In this document: in pieces, positions 46,949 through 54,991 of the stretch
Layout of the letters: every line of letters begins with the position of its first letter
How positions within the stretch are numbered: position 1 is the first letter of the stretch
Assembly: GCF_014639875.1 (NCBI RefSeq)
Contig: NZ_BMGD01000001.1
Coordinates: forward strand, 62,001 to 126,000
Direction: 5' to 3'
Origin: Blastomonas aquatica
GTDB taxonomy: Bacteria > Pseudomonadota > Alphaproteobacteria > Sphingomonadales > Sphingomonadaceae
Length of the DNA stretch: 64,000 nucleotides
The notes under the pieces: model-generated
What the model was told of the DNA's origin: nothing
Seen by the model: the letters and a program-made list of their open reading frames with translations, nothing else
The model's database searches: none
Translations under genes and position numbers: made by a program

Positions 46949-47260
46949 CTACCGCCGCAGCAGGTCCCAATGCTCGCCCTCATACGCGATCGAGGCTTCG
47001 ACCAGCCGTTCCCAGAAATCGGCGACCAGCCCCACGGGCACGCCTGCCTCGAACGCAGCGGCCTTGGCCTGGGCGATGACCTGCGCCTTGCGGGGTTCGT
47101 CGCGGACATGGCCGCGATCGGGCTTGATCCGGGCCGCCGCGCGCATATAGCCGAATCGGGTCTCGAGCAGCGCAATGAGTTCGCGGTCGAGCGCATCGAC
47201 GCCGGCGCGGACGTCGATCATGGTCTCGCAGTCGTCGGGCGATTTGATGGTGTCTGACAT
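46949..47260 (-). CDS. Chorismate mutase, AroQ type
   Basis: 103 aa, a single three-helix AroQ domain. Typical residues are MIDVRAGVDALDRELIALLETRF with the substrate-binding Arg and the second block RDEPRKAQVIAQAK. It converts chorismate to prephenate for Phe and Tyr synthesis. Pyruvate-lyase members of the same fold (PchB) are similar in size; the absence of siderophore genes nearby makes chorismate mutase more likely. ATG 47260 gives the domain without extension. The upstream in-frame region is not protein-like. Confidence 0.86.
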   Translation of the reverse strand: MSDTIKSPDDCETMIDVRAGVDALDRELIALLETRFGYMRAAARIKPDRGHVRDEPRKAQVIAQAKAAAFEAGVPVGLVADFWERLVEASIAYEGEHWDLLRR

Positions 47261-47489
47261 GCATCCCGCATAATCATCCCAGCCCGGCCTGTCGAGGCAG
47301 TGAGCGGCGGGTTGACTCTTTGCCCCCATGTCGCCATAGGCCGCGCTTCGCAATTGGCCCTGCACCCCCGGTGAAGCAGCGGCCGCACGATGCATGTTCG
47401 GCATCGTGGCGCGAACCCGGGACAGTAATCCGGCCTTCAGTCTGGCTGGACCCGCCTGATTTCACAGGCAGCAAATTGGAGAAAGACGC

Positions 47490-48104
47490 GTGTCAAAGCG
47501 TAACAGTTCAAAGTACAAACTTGATCGCCGCATGGGCGAGAACATTTGGGGCCGCCCCAAGTCTCCCGTCAACAAGCGCGAATATGGCCCCGGCCAGCAC
47601 GGCCAGCGTCGCAAGGGCAAGGTTTCGGACTTCGGTCTGCAGCTGCGCGCCAAGCAGAAGCTCAAGGGCTATTACGGTGAAATCACCGAAAAGCAGTTCA
47701 AGAAGAATTACACCGAAGCCAGCCGCATGAAGGGCGATACCAGCCAGAACCTCATCGGTCTGCTGGAACAGCGTCTCGACATGGTTGTCTATCGCGCCAA
47801 GTTCGCACCGACGATCTTCTCGTCGCGTCAGATCGTCAGCCACGGCCACATCCGCGTCAACGGCGTGAAGTGCAACATCGCATCGCGCAAGGTCAAGCCG
47901 GGCGACGTCGTGTCGCTGGGCAAGAAGGCGCAGGAAATGGCTCTGGTCATCGAAGCACAGAGCCTCGCCGAGCGTGACATCCCCGATTACGTCGCGCCCG
48001 ATGGCACCGACAAGATTACCTTCACCCGCGTGCCCACTCTCGATGAAGTGCCGTATCCGGTGAAGATGGAACCCAATCTGGTCGTCGAATTCTATTCGCG
48101 CTGA
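47490..48104 (+). CDS. rpsD: 30S ribosomal protein S4
   Basis: 204 aa from a GTG start with GGAGAAAG upstream. It has the alphaproteobacterial N terminus ([16 protein letters not shown] followed by [16 protein letters not shown]) and the S4 RNA-binding domain ([30 protein letters not shown]). A primary 16S rRNA assembly protein. It is a single gene here with its own terminator, not part of the alpha operon, as is usual in alphaproteobacteria. Confidence 0.97.
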   Translation: MSKRNSSKYKLDRRMGENIWGRPKSPVNKREYGPGQHGQRRKGKVSDFGLQLRAKQKLKGYYGEITEKQFKKNYTEASRMKGDTSQNLIGLLEQRLDMVVYRAKFAPTIFSSRQIVSHGHIRVNGVKCNIASRKVKPGDVVSLGKKAQEMALVIEAQSLAERDIPDYVAPDGTDKITFTRVPTLDEVPYPVKMEPNLVVEFYSR

Positions 48105-48130
48105 TCGGTTTAAAAACCCAACGCATTACG

Positions 48131-48160
48131 AAAAAGGCGGGCCTTGCGGTCCGCCTTTTT
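48131..48160 (+). terminator. Rho-independent terminator of rpsD
   Basis: AAAAAGGCGG (48131-48140) and CCGCCTTTTT (48151-48160) pair exactly around GCCTTGCGGT, which can pair further. T run at the 3' side, and an A run on the other strand, so it can also end the leftward transcript of the S9 peptidase gene. Confidence 0.9.
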
Positions 48161-48182
48161 TGGTTGGGCCATTCCGGATGGA

Positions 48183-50186
48183 CTACTGGCTCGCGAACGA
48201 TTTTTCCAAGAACGCCGCGCTGGCACGAAGCATGTCTGCGCGGACTTCGCTGTCCTCGAGATAATGGTCCCGATCCTCGAAAATGTGCAGTTCAGAGGAC
48301 TTGCCCGCACTGCGCAGCCGCGAGTCCATCAATCGTGCATGGCCCACATCGACATTGCGGTCGATATCGCCGTGGAACATCAACACAGGCGCCTTGATGG
48401 CCGAGGCGTTGCGTGCGGGTGACCCTTGCTGGATGTGGGGGCCCTCTCCGATGCGTTGGCTGACAAGTACGTAATCTGACCAGTCGCGGCGATCCGTCTT
48501 GTGCTTTTCAAGATCTGTCACCGGAGCGACCGCGATGATGGCCTTGAACAGATCAGGCTCGACCACATTGGCCTGCAACGCCGCATATCCACCATAAGAC
48601 CAGCCAAAGATCGCCAGACGCTTGGGGTCGGCCCCGTTCGCAACCATCCAGCGCCCGGCATCGTTCACATCGCCGATAGCCGTTTCCCAATTCTGATACC
48701 CGTTCTGCATAAACCAGTTCGAGCCATAGCCGGTCGATCCGCGGAAATTGGGCTGCATCACCGCATAACCGCGCTTGGCGAAATACTGGACCAGCCAGTC
48801 GAAGCCCCATTCGTCGCGGGCTTCAGGACCACCATGCGGCATAACGATCGCCGGCAGGCCTTTCATATCAGTTTTACCCGGCGGCAACGTCAGGTATCCG
48901 GGAATTTCGACGCCGTCTCGCGCCTGATAGCGGGCGGGTTCCATCTTTGCGAGTGTGGTATTGTCCAGCGCGGCTCGCACCGCCAGCAGGTTGCCCAGCG
49001 TCTTGGCGTCGCGGTCAAACAAGAAATAGCTGCCCGGGTTGATATCGCTGCCGGCCCAGATCACCATCTTGCGCTCATCCTCGGAGGTATCAATTACACG
49101 GATCAGCGGCAGATCAGGCACCGCACCCGATAGCGCCTTGGTCATCGCGGCGATTTCCGGATCGATATAATGCACCTGCGCCATATCGGTCACATACCGC
49201 ACGCCGATCACCCGGTCGCGACGCCCCACACGGATAAAGCCCGACACATCGACCTGCGGGTGCGCGAAGACCAGTTCTTCCTTGCCCGATCCGTCAAGGG
49301 CCATGCTGTAGGCGGCCAACCGCCCATCGAGCCGCTTGAGCCCATATGCGATGTTGCGCTTGGCATCGACGGCATGGGGATCAAATCCCGAGCGCTCCGA
49401 TTCGCCTGCGCTCATCGGCAGCCAGCTGTTGCTATCGGCTGTCCGGTAATAATACCGAGTGCTTCCGGTCACATAGCCATCGCGAACGGTACGCAGGCCC
49501 TTTATCCGTACCTTGCCATAGCCATCGGAAATGAACTCATTTGCTCCGGCGTCGGGCTGTTCAACCGTCTTGGCCGCCATCGTCCGGGTGTTCACAAGAT
49601 CAACCCCCAGCCCCTCTTTTTGTTGAGCAAGCCGGGTTCCGACGCTTACCTCAGGCACGTAATCGCGGACCATCAACACATGCCCTTCCTCGGCCGGGTT
49701 CCAGTCGATGACATCGCCGCCATAAAGGGCAAGCCCCAGACGCTCACCCGTGCCGCGGCGCACGTTGATCACTTTCGCCGCGCCCCCGGCGGTATCCACT
49801 GCAACCATGCGCGAGGCATAACCGGCCCGCCCGTCAATCTTGATCGAGGCGATGATGGTGCAAATCAGGCGGGTGTTACCGGTCCAGTGGCAAGCGTTGA
49901 TCCGGTTGGGCTCGCCATCCGCCTGGAACACCGCCTTCAAGGGTCGACCCTCGTTGGCCAGATCGACGACCATCAGCACCGAACCCTGCCCCTTGGTCGG
50001 TGTCAGATAAGCCAGCTTGGTGCCATCGGGAGAAAGGCTGACATCTTCAACTTCTGGACGAGAGCCCATGATCCTTGACAGATCCGGCCCGGCAGGCTGG
50101 CTGTAACCATCGACCGACAAACCCAACAAACATACTGCGGCAAACACCGCAACAGATCCAGAAACCTTCCGCGCCCAAGATACCAT
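48183..50186 (-). CDS. S9-family (prolyl oligopeptidase-like) peptidase, secreted
   Basis: 667 aa. An N-terminal signal peptide (VSGSVAVFAAVCLLGLSVDG) leads to a beta-propeller-like domain (about 40-400) and a C-terminal alpha/beta-hydrolase domain. The catalytic triad is complete: Ser in IFGWSYGGYAAL, Asp in FHGDIDRNVDV and His in EDRDHYLED. It should cleave short peptides in the periplasm, in the manner of dipeptidyl and oligopeptidases. Length is normal. It lies alone between two terminators. Confidence 0.9.
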   Translation of the reverse strand: MVSWARKVSGSVAVFAAVCLLGLSVDGYSQPAGPDLSRIMGSRPEVEDVSLSPDGTKLAYLTPTKGQGSVLMVVDLANEGRPLKAVFQADGEPNRINACHWTGNTRLICTIIASIKIDGRAGYASRMVAVDTAGGAAKVINVRRGTGERLGLALYGGDVIDWNPAEEGHVLMVRDYVPEVSVGTRLAQQKEGLGVDLVNTRTMAAKTVEQPDAGANEFISDGYGKVRIKGLRTVRDGYVTGSTRYYYRTADSNSWLPMSAGESERSGFDPHAVDAKRNIAYGLKRLDGRLAAYSMALDGSGKEELVFAHPQVDVSGFIRVGRRDRVIGVRYVTDMAQVHYIDPEIAAMTKALSGAVPDLPLIRVIDTSEDERKMVIWAGSDINPGSYFLFDRDAKTLGNLLAVRAALDNTTLAKMEPARYQARDGVEIPGYLTLPPGKTDMKGLPAIVMPHGGPEARDEWGFDWLVQYFAKRGYAVMQPNFRGSTGYGSNWFMQNGYQNWETAIGDVNDAGRWMVANGADPKRLAIFGWSYGGYAALQANVVEPDLFKAIIAVAPVTDLEKHKTDRRDWSDYVLVSQRIGEGPHIQQGSPARNASAIKAPVLMFHGDIDRNVDVGHARLMDSRLRSAGKSSELHIFEDRDHYLEDSEVRADMLRASAAFLEKSFASQ

Positions 50187-50264
50187 TGCTACACCCCGCC
50201 CTTCTGCAACCGTATAGTTTTTATCCGCAGATGAGTTTTTGAGGCTTTTCGAGCCGATGACAAC

Positions 50265-50294
50265 AAAAAAGGCGGGCTGACAGCCCGCCTTTTT
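50265..50294 (-). terminator. Rho-independent terminator of phyR
   Basis: GGCGGGCTG (50271-50279) and CAGCCCGCC (50281-50289) form the stem, flanked by six A on the left and five T on the right, so it works in both directions. It ends the leftward phyR transcript before the S9 peptidase gene. Confidence 0.85.
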
Positions 50295-50311
50295 AGATAC
50301 GCCAGAGCGAT

Positions 50312-50330
50312 ACCCCCTAATTTAGGGGGT
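50312..50330. repeat. Palindrome directly after the phyR stop
   Basis: ACCCCCTAA T TTAGGGGGT is a perfect nine-base palindrome about five bases beyond the phyR stop codon and just before the intrinsic terminator. It may be a second mRNA-end structure for phyR. Confidence 0.55.
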
Positions 50331-50335
50331 CGCTA

Positions 50336-51148
50336 TTAAACCGTTTCAGCATCGAAGAAGAACAATGCCTGGCTGATAGCCGCGCGCACCGTGTTGCGGT
50401 GGAACGGCTTGGTAATCAGGAAGGCAGGTTCAGGCCGCTCGCCGGTCAGCAACCGCTCGGGGAACGCGGTGATGAAGATCACCGGGACCTCGATCTCGCG
50501 CAGGATGTCTGCGACCGCATCAATTCCGGAGCTGTCATCGGCAAGCTGGATGTCGGCGAGCACAAGGCCGGGCTTATGCAGCCGCGCCTGTTCGACCGCT
50601 TCATCGCGGGTCACTGCGATCCCTGTGACGTCATGGCCCAGATCGCGCACGATCGTCTCGATATCCATAGCAATGATCGGCTCGTCCTCGATGATCAGCA
50701 CCTTGGCTTTGATCTGGCTGTCGATCTCGCTGAGCGCTTCGGACACCAAGCCCGACACGGTGCGATCGTCCAGGCCCATCAGATAGGCAGTGTCCGAGTT
50801 GGAGAAGCCTTCCATCGCGGTCAGTAGCAAGGCCTGGCGCGACAGCGGGGGAATGCGGCCAAGCCGCTGCTCGGCGAGCAAACGGCGGGCATCGTCGTCG
50901 GCATCGGGATACGCATCGAAACTGTCCGATTCGTGCCGGTCATCATGCGTCGAGCTCCAGATCACCTGGAACACCCGGTACAGACCCAGGCGCGCGTCAA
51001 CGTCGCTGGGGAACTGATCAGGCGCTGCAATGATCGCCTGCAGTGTCGCCTTTACATAGGCATCACCATGATGCTGGTCGCCTGCGAGTGCCCGGCTGTA
51101 GCGCCGCAATAAGGGAAGGTGGGGTGCGAGCGTCTGGCCCAGGGACAT
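50336..51148 (-). CDS. phyR: General stress response regulator PhyR
   Basis: 270 aa. Residues 1-140 are the sigma-factor-like domain (LAPHLPLLRRYSRALAG, then LTAMEGFSNSDTAYLMGLDDRTVSGLVSEAL). Residues about 148-265 are a receiver with the acidic IIEDEP and phospho-acceptor Asp199 in VLADIQLAD. Phosphorylated PhyR sequesters the anti-sigma factor NepR, freeing EcfG. ATG 51148 (MSLGQTLAPHL, with AAGGAG nine bases upstream) matches known PhyR starts; an in-frame ATG 18 bases earlier (51166) also has a GGGAGG site. It is divergent from nepR. Confidence 0.94.
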   Translation of the reverse strand: MSLGQTLAPHLPLLRRYSRALAGDQHHGDAYVKATLQAIIAAPDQFPSDVDARLGLYRVFQVIWSSTHDDRHESDSFDAYPDADDDARRLLAEQRLGRIPPLSRQALLLTAMEGFSNSDTAYLMGLDDRTVSGLVSEALSEIDSQIKAKVLIIEDEPIIAMDIETIVRDLGHDVTGIAVTRDEAVEQARLHKPGLVLADIQLADDSSGIDAVADILREIEVPVIFITAFPERLLTGERPEPAFLITKPFHRNTVRAAISQALFFFDAETV

Positions 51149-51432
51149 GTATTGAAACTCCTTCATCGGATCCTCCCCACGTCTATGGCCTTTGGCGGCC
51201 GGTGTCAAAATCAGGTAGACCTGATGGCGCCAGCCCATGGGACACTGGCGAAAATGACACCGGTTTACGACAAGGCGATAAACACAGGCTCGGACAAGGA
51301 ACAATCCTCGCCCCAGTTTGTTTCCTCCTCTGAGACGTTTATGCACGATCCTGCTGAATTTTGCGGGGTTGGCAGGTATGGGACGGCTTGCTAAGCCCCA
51401 TTTCGGGACGGACATTCAACAGGCGGGATGGG
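51149..51432. other. phyR / nepR divergent control region with nested palindromes
   Basis: 284 bases. TCAGGT AG ACCTGA (51211-51224) is a perfect palindrome. CCGGTGTCA (51199-51207) and TGACACCGG (51255-51263) form an outer inverted repeat that brackets it. The candidate EcfG promoter lies to the right. No gene is seen; this is probably the shared control region for both directions. Confidence 0.5.
51298..51322 (+). promoter_or_regulatory. Candidate EcfG (general stress sigma) promoter for nepR-phyP
   Basis: GGAAC (51298-51302), then 16 bases, then TGTT (51319-51322). The EcfG consensus is GGAAC, 16-17 bases, (C/G)GTT, so this is one mismatch in the -10 element. It is about 110 bases before the nepR ATG. 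Feedback control of the locus by its own sigma factor is usual in this system. Confidence 0.5.
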
Positions 51433-51684
51433 ATGCTTGTGCATCGTAACAATGACGAGAAGCCAAGCGAAGATCAGCCCGCCCAGCCCGGCAGGCCGCA
51501 CGTGATTGCCGAAAGCCCGCTGGCTGACGAAAGCGACACAGCGCCTGACTCGCATGTTGATGACGCGACCCGTGACGATGGCAAGACCCATATGATCGGT
51601 GACGCTTTAAAATCCGTGTACCAGCGCACGTTGGAAGAAGACGTTCCCGACGACTTCCTGGATTTGCTCAAGCAGCTCAAATAA
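51433..51684 (+). CDS. nepR: Anti-sigma factor NepR
   Basis: 83 aa from ATG 51433. A disordered acidic N-terminal half leads to the conserved helical pair IGDALKSVYQRTLEEDVPDD and FLDLLKQLK, which wraps EcfG or phospho-PhyR. The TAA stop shares its last base with the phyP ATG, so they are coupled. ecfG, which often follows nepR in alphaproteobacteria, is not here. Confidence 0.92.
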   Translation: MLVHRNNDEKPSEDQPAQPGRPHVIAESPLADESDTAPDSHVDDATRDDGKTHMIGDALKSVYQRTLEEDVPDDFLDLLKQLK

Positions 51685-53270
51685 TGCCCAATAGCAAAAG
51701 GGCTACCCTTCCCGTTCTGGCGAGGCTGTCGATCGGCACCCGGCTGTTTCTGATCCTTGCCGTGGCCCTGCTGCCGCTGGCGTTGGGATCGGTGATTGCC
51801 AACCGAAGCCTGGCGGACACCGCAAACGAGGAGCGCAACCGGCTGCTCCAGAAAAACGTCGATGACGCCGCACTGCGACTTCGCGCCTCGATCCAGAATG
51901 ACCTCGCCATCTTGGGCTCCGCAGCCTCGCAGATCGCATTGGGCGAAGATCCGGCCAAGATATGCCTTAGCCTGCGTGAACAGCTGGGACCCCAGCAAAC
52001 CCGGTTTGCGGCGTTGTTGTACGCCAGCACCACCAGTCCGCCGGCATGCCAGATCGGTGCCATCCCCCAAGCCCTGCGTCGGGCAGGCTCCGAAGCCGCC
52101 ATGCCTGCTGGCGCGCTGGTGCCGGATGCCAACGGCGCGATCTTCGCGACACAGGGCCGGGTTTCGATGGCCCGGGCGCTGGCCTTCTACCCGGCCGAAA
52201 GTCTCCTGACTCTTGCCGATCCGGTCGACGATGTGCCGCTTTCGCAGTTCGACCTGCGCGGGGCGTCAGAGGCGATTTCGCTTACCCGTATCCCTTCGAA
52301 CTGGGAGCGAAGGTTGAACGCGGTGATGACCGCACAGAGCGATGTAGCCGGTCTCAACCTTGACCTTCGCTTTGTCCGTCCCAAGCAAACCCCACCAGAG
52401 TTTCTGGCGCAGATCATCCCGTTCATCACGTTGCTTGCGGCAGCGGCGATCGGATGGCTGGTGGTCAATTTCATGCTGATCGCCCCGCTGACCCAATTGC
52501 AGCGTAAGGTCCGCCAGTACGAGATCGGCGAGCGACTGATCCCGATGGCACGCACCGCGTTCAACGCCAGTGAGATACAGGAACTCGATCAGGGTTTCGC
52601 CGCGCTGGCGCACAAGGTCTCGATCGACCGCGAAGCGCTCGACGAAGGGTTGAAGCAGCAGATCATGCTCACCCGCGAGGTCCATCATAGGGTCAAGAAC
52701 AACCTGCAGATCATCGCCAGCCTCATCAACCTCCATGCCCGCACCGCCGATTCGGATCAGGCCAAGCTCGCTTATGGCAAGATCCAGCGGCGGGTCGATG
52801 CGCTCGCGGTCGTTCACCGCAACCATTTTGCGGGCACCGAGCATAATGAAGGCATCAACCTGCGCGCGCTGGTGGGCGAACTCGCAGGCAGCTTCGAACA
52901 TGCGGGCAACAGCCCTGCCAGCGTTGGCCCTGACATTATCGTCGATATCGACAACCTGCACGTCAGCCAGGATGTTGGGGTTCCGATCGCGTTTTTGCTG
53001 ACCGAAATCCTCGAGCTCATTCACCTGACCCGTCCGGAGGCTCCGGTGCGGATTTCGGCCAAGCGGCTGGTGGATGATCCCAGCCGGATAACGCTGCGCA
53101 TCGCCTCTCCGGCGCTGGGACCGAACCCGGTGCTTGAAGCCATGCTCGCCGATGGCATCGACCGGGTGATGACCGGTCTTGCCCGGCAGTTGCGGGCGCC
53201 GCTGCAGCGCGACACGGCGTTCGAGAGCATTGCAATCGCGGTGCCGGTGTTCGTACCAACCAAGGCGTGA
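51684..53270 (+). CDS. phyP: PhyP-type HisKA_2-family sensor kinase or phosphatase
   Basis: 528 aa. TM1 at about 16-37 (LFLILAVALLPLALGSVI), a periplasmic sensor of about 200 residues, TM2 at about 245-268 (FITLLAAAAIGWLVVNFMLI), a HAMP-like segment, and the histidine box LTREVHHRVKNNLQIIASLINLH. The ATPase part that should follow is degenerate: the usual N-box reads FLLTEILELIHLTRP without the NELxxNA asparagines, and no DxGxG or GLGL glycine boxes are visible. That fits a protein acting mainly as a PhyR phosphatase, as reported for Sphingomonas PhyP. Coupled to nepR. Confidence 0.88.
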   Translation: MPNSKRATLPVLARLSIGTRLFLILAVALLPLALGSVIANRSLADTANEERNRLLQKNVDDAALRLRASIQNDLAILGSAASQIALGEDPAKICLSLREQLGPQQTRFAALLYASTTSPPACQIGAIPQALRRAGSEAAMPAGALVPDANGAIFATQGRVSMARALAFYPAESLLTLADPVDDVPLSQFDLRGASEAISLTRIPSNWERRLNAVMTAQSDVAGLNLDLRFVRPKQTPPEFLAQIIPFITLLAAAAIGWLVVNFMLIAPLTQLQRKVRQYEIGERLIPMARTAFNASEIQELDQGFAALAHKVSIDREALDEGLKQQIMLTREVHHRVKNNLQIIASLINLHARTADSDQAKLAYGKIQRRVDALAVVHRNHFAGTEHNEGINLRALVGELAGSFEHAGNSPASVGPDIIVDIDNLHVSQDVGVPIAFLLTEILELIHLTRPEAPVRISAKRLVDDPSRITLRIASPALGPNPVLEAMLADGIDRVMTGLARQLRAPLQRDTAFESIAIAVPVFVPTKA

Positions 53271-53288
53271 CGCGCGCAAGCGGACCGG

Positions 53289-54431
53289 TCACGCGCCCTT
53301 GGCGTAATACCGCGTCCTGAAATCCTGGCCGAACGCCGTCATCCGTCCTTCGCCGATGGCCAGACGCATCGCGGCCATCAGGTCCTGATAAAATCGCAGA
53401 TTGTGCTCGGTCATCAGCATCGCGCCCAGCATCTCACCCGATTTGACCAGATGGTGCAGATAGGCGCGACTGAAGCGTGTGCACGCGGTGCAACCGCAAG
53501 CCTCATCGAGCGGGGCGAGATCCTCGGCATGCTTGGCGTTGCGGATGTTGACCGGCCCGTCCCAGGTAAACGCCTGTCCGTTGCGGCCCGAGCGCGTCGG
53601 CAGCACGCAATCGAACATGTCCACCCCGCGCTCGACCGCGCCGACCAGATCATCGGGCTTGCCCACCCCCATCAGATAGCGCGGACGATCGTCGGGCAAC
53701 TGACCGGGTGCGTAGTCGAGCACGGCAAACATTGCCTCCTGCCCCTCGCCCACCGCAAGCCCGCCGATCGCATAGCCATCAAAACCGATATCGCGCAGCG
53801 CATCGGCCGACTGACGGCGCAGCCCTTCGTCGAGTGAGCCCTGCTGGATACCAAACAACGCAGCGCGTTCCGCATGATCGGCACCGCTGTCGAACCCCTC
53901 GCGCGAACGCCGCGCCCAGCGCATCGAGCGTTCCATCGCTGCGGCTTGAACATCCCGGCTAGCGGTCGCAGGAACCAGTTCGTCGAACGCCATCACGATA
54001 TCCGACCCCAGCAGCCGCTGGATTTCCATCGAGCGTTCAGGACTGAGCATATGGCGCGAGCCATCGAGGTGGCTCTGGAAGGCGACACCCTCTTCGGTGG
54101 TCTTGGTCAGTGCCGACAGGCTCATCACCTGATAGCCGCCGCTGTCGGTGAGGATCGGACGGGACCAGTCCATGAAGCTGTGCAATCCGCCCAGCCGCGC
54201 CATGCGCTCAGCACCCGGACGCAGCATCAGGTGATAGGTGTTGCCAAGGAGGATGTCCGCGCCGAGCGCGCGAACCTCGGCGGGTTTCATGCCCTTCACC
54301 GTCGCTGCGGTGCCGACCGGCATGAATGCAGGCGTGCGGATAGTACCGCGCTGCATCGCAAGCTCGCCTTGGCGCGCCTTGCCGTCGCGGGCGGTGATTG
54401 AGAAGGCGAATCTGGGGGCGGTTTGCGTCAT
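53289..54431 (-). CDS. tgt: Queuine/preQ1 tRNA-ribosyltransferase (tRNA-guanine transglycosylase)
   Basis: 380 aa. It exchanges guanine-34 for preQ1 in tRNAs with GUN anticodons. Catalytic and substrate motifs: [27 protein letters not shown] with the nucleophilic Asp region, and the zinc site [19 protein letters not shown] 54431 gives the family start ([12 protein letters not shown]). The upstream in-frame extension to 54617 has no similarity. It ends 18 bases from the phyP stop, convergent. Confidence 0.96.
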   Translation of the reverse strand: MTQTAPRFAFSITARDGKARQGELAMQRGTIRTPAFMPVGTAATVKGMKPAEVRALGADILLGNTYHLMLRPGAERMARLGGLHSFMDWSRPILTDSGGYQVMSLSALTKTTEEGVAFQSHLDGSRHMLSPERSMEIQRLLGSDIVMAFDELVPATASRDVQAAAMERSMRWARRSREGFDSGADHAERAALFGIQQGSLDEGLRRQSADALRDIGFDGYAIGGLAVGEGQEAMFAVLDYAPGQLPDDRPRYLMGVGKPDDLVGAVERGVDMFDCVLPTRSGRNGQAFTWDGPVNIRNAKHAEDLAPLDEACGCTACTRFSRAYLHHLVKSGEMLGAMLMTEHNLRFYQDLMAAMRLAIGEGRMTAFGQDFRTRYYAKGA

Positions 54432-54537
54432 GGCCGCGCGCTCTAGCCGCTTTGGCCCGCATCGGCAAAGGTTTGACGATTCGCGTCGTCTATGCGAGCG
54501 ATAAGCTGCACCATCCGGCCTGCAGGAGCTTTGTTTC

Positions 54538-54879
54538 ATGCCCAAGACAACCACGCTCACCGCGTTTGCCTCTGCCCTCATTGCCGCCGCTGCGCTGACG
54601 GCGTGCTCATCGGACAAACCTGCCCCGCCGGAAGAGACCAGCGCCGAGGCGATCGATAAGGCAGCGTCCGAACTGGCCGCGCAGGAGAAGTGCTATGGCG
54701 TAGCGCTCGCCAACCAGAACGATTGCGCCGCAGGCCCCGGCACCAGCTGCGCGGGAACGTCGTCGGTCGATTATCAGGGCAATGCCTGGAAGTTCACTGA
54801 AGCGGGCGAATGCGAAAAAATGGGCGGTTCGCTGACCGAGGTCGCGGACAACGACCCGCCGGTGCCTGCGAAGGGCTGA
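54538..54879 (+). CDS. DUF2282-like (bufferin-precursor-like) lipoprotein
   Basis: 113 aa. A lipobox LTAC places a lipidated cysteine at Cys23. After an acidic linker comes the DUF2282 core with four cysteines: [14 protein letters not shown] (Cys52, Cys63), TSCAGTSS (Cys71) and GECEKMGG (Cys92). DUF2282 proteins (BufA1) are precursors of copper-binding modified peptides that normally come with a DUF692 enzyme and its partner. Neither lies nearby. The lipidated form may be a metal-binding lipoprotein without modification. GGAG lies about 10 bases before the ATG. Confidence 0.82.
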   Translation: MPKTTTLTAFASALIAAAALTACSSDKPAPPEETSAEAIDKAASELAAQEKCYGVALANQNDCAAGPGTSCAGTSSVDYQGNAWKFTEAGECEKMGGSLTEVADNDPPVPAKG

Positions 54880-54889
54880 GACACACATC

Positions 54890-54968
54890 GTTTTCCGGCG
54901 AAAGCCGGAATCCAGGGCGGTTACAGCGCAATCTCGCCCCTGGACCCCGGATCAAGTCCGGGGAACGA
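54890..54968. repeat. REP-like palindrome with mixed arms
   Basis: The left arm ttttccggcgaaagccggaa matches the family at 213-290. The right arm (ggaccccggatcaagtccgg then ggaac) is the inverse of the unit at 4551-4582. So two sub-types of arm are joined in one element between convergent genes. Confidence 0.7.
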
Positions 54969-54991
54969 CATGGCGAATAGGTAAGCGTTGA

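Noticed and set aside
46420-47196. Arg-rich open frame on the - strand across the trmJ end
   Set aside because: It spans the palindromes and the antisense of two genes, with no start context or family pattern.
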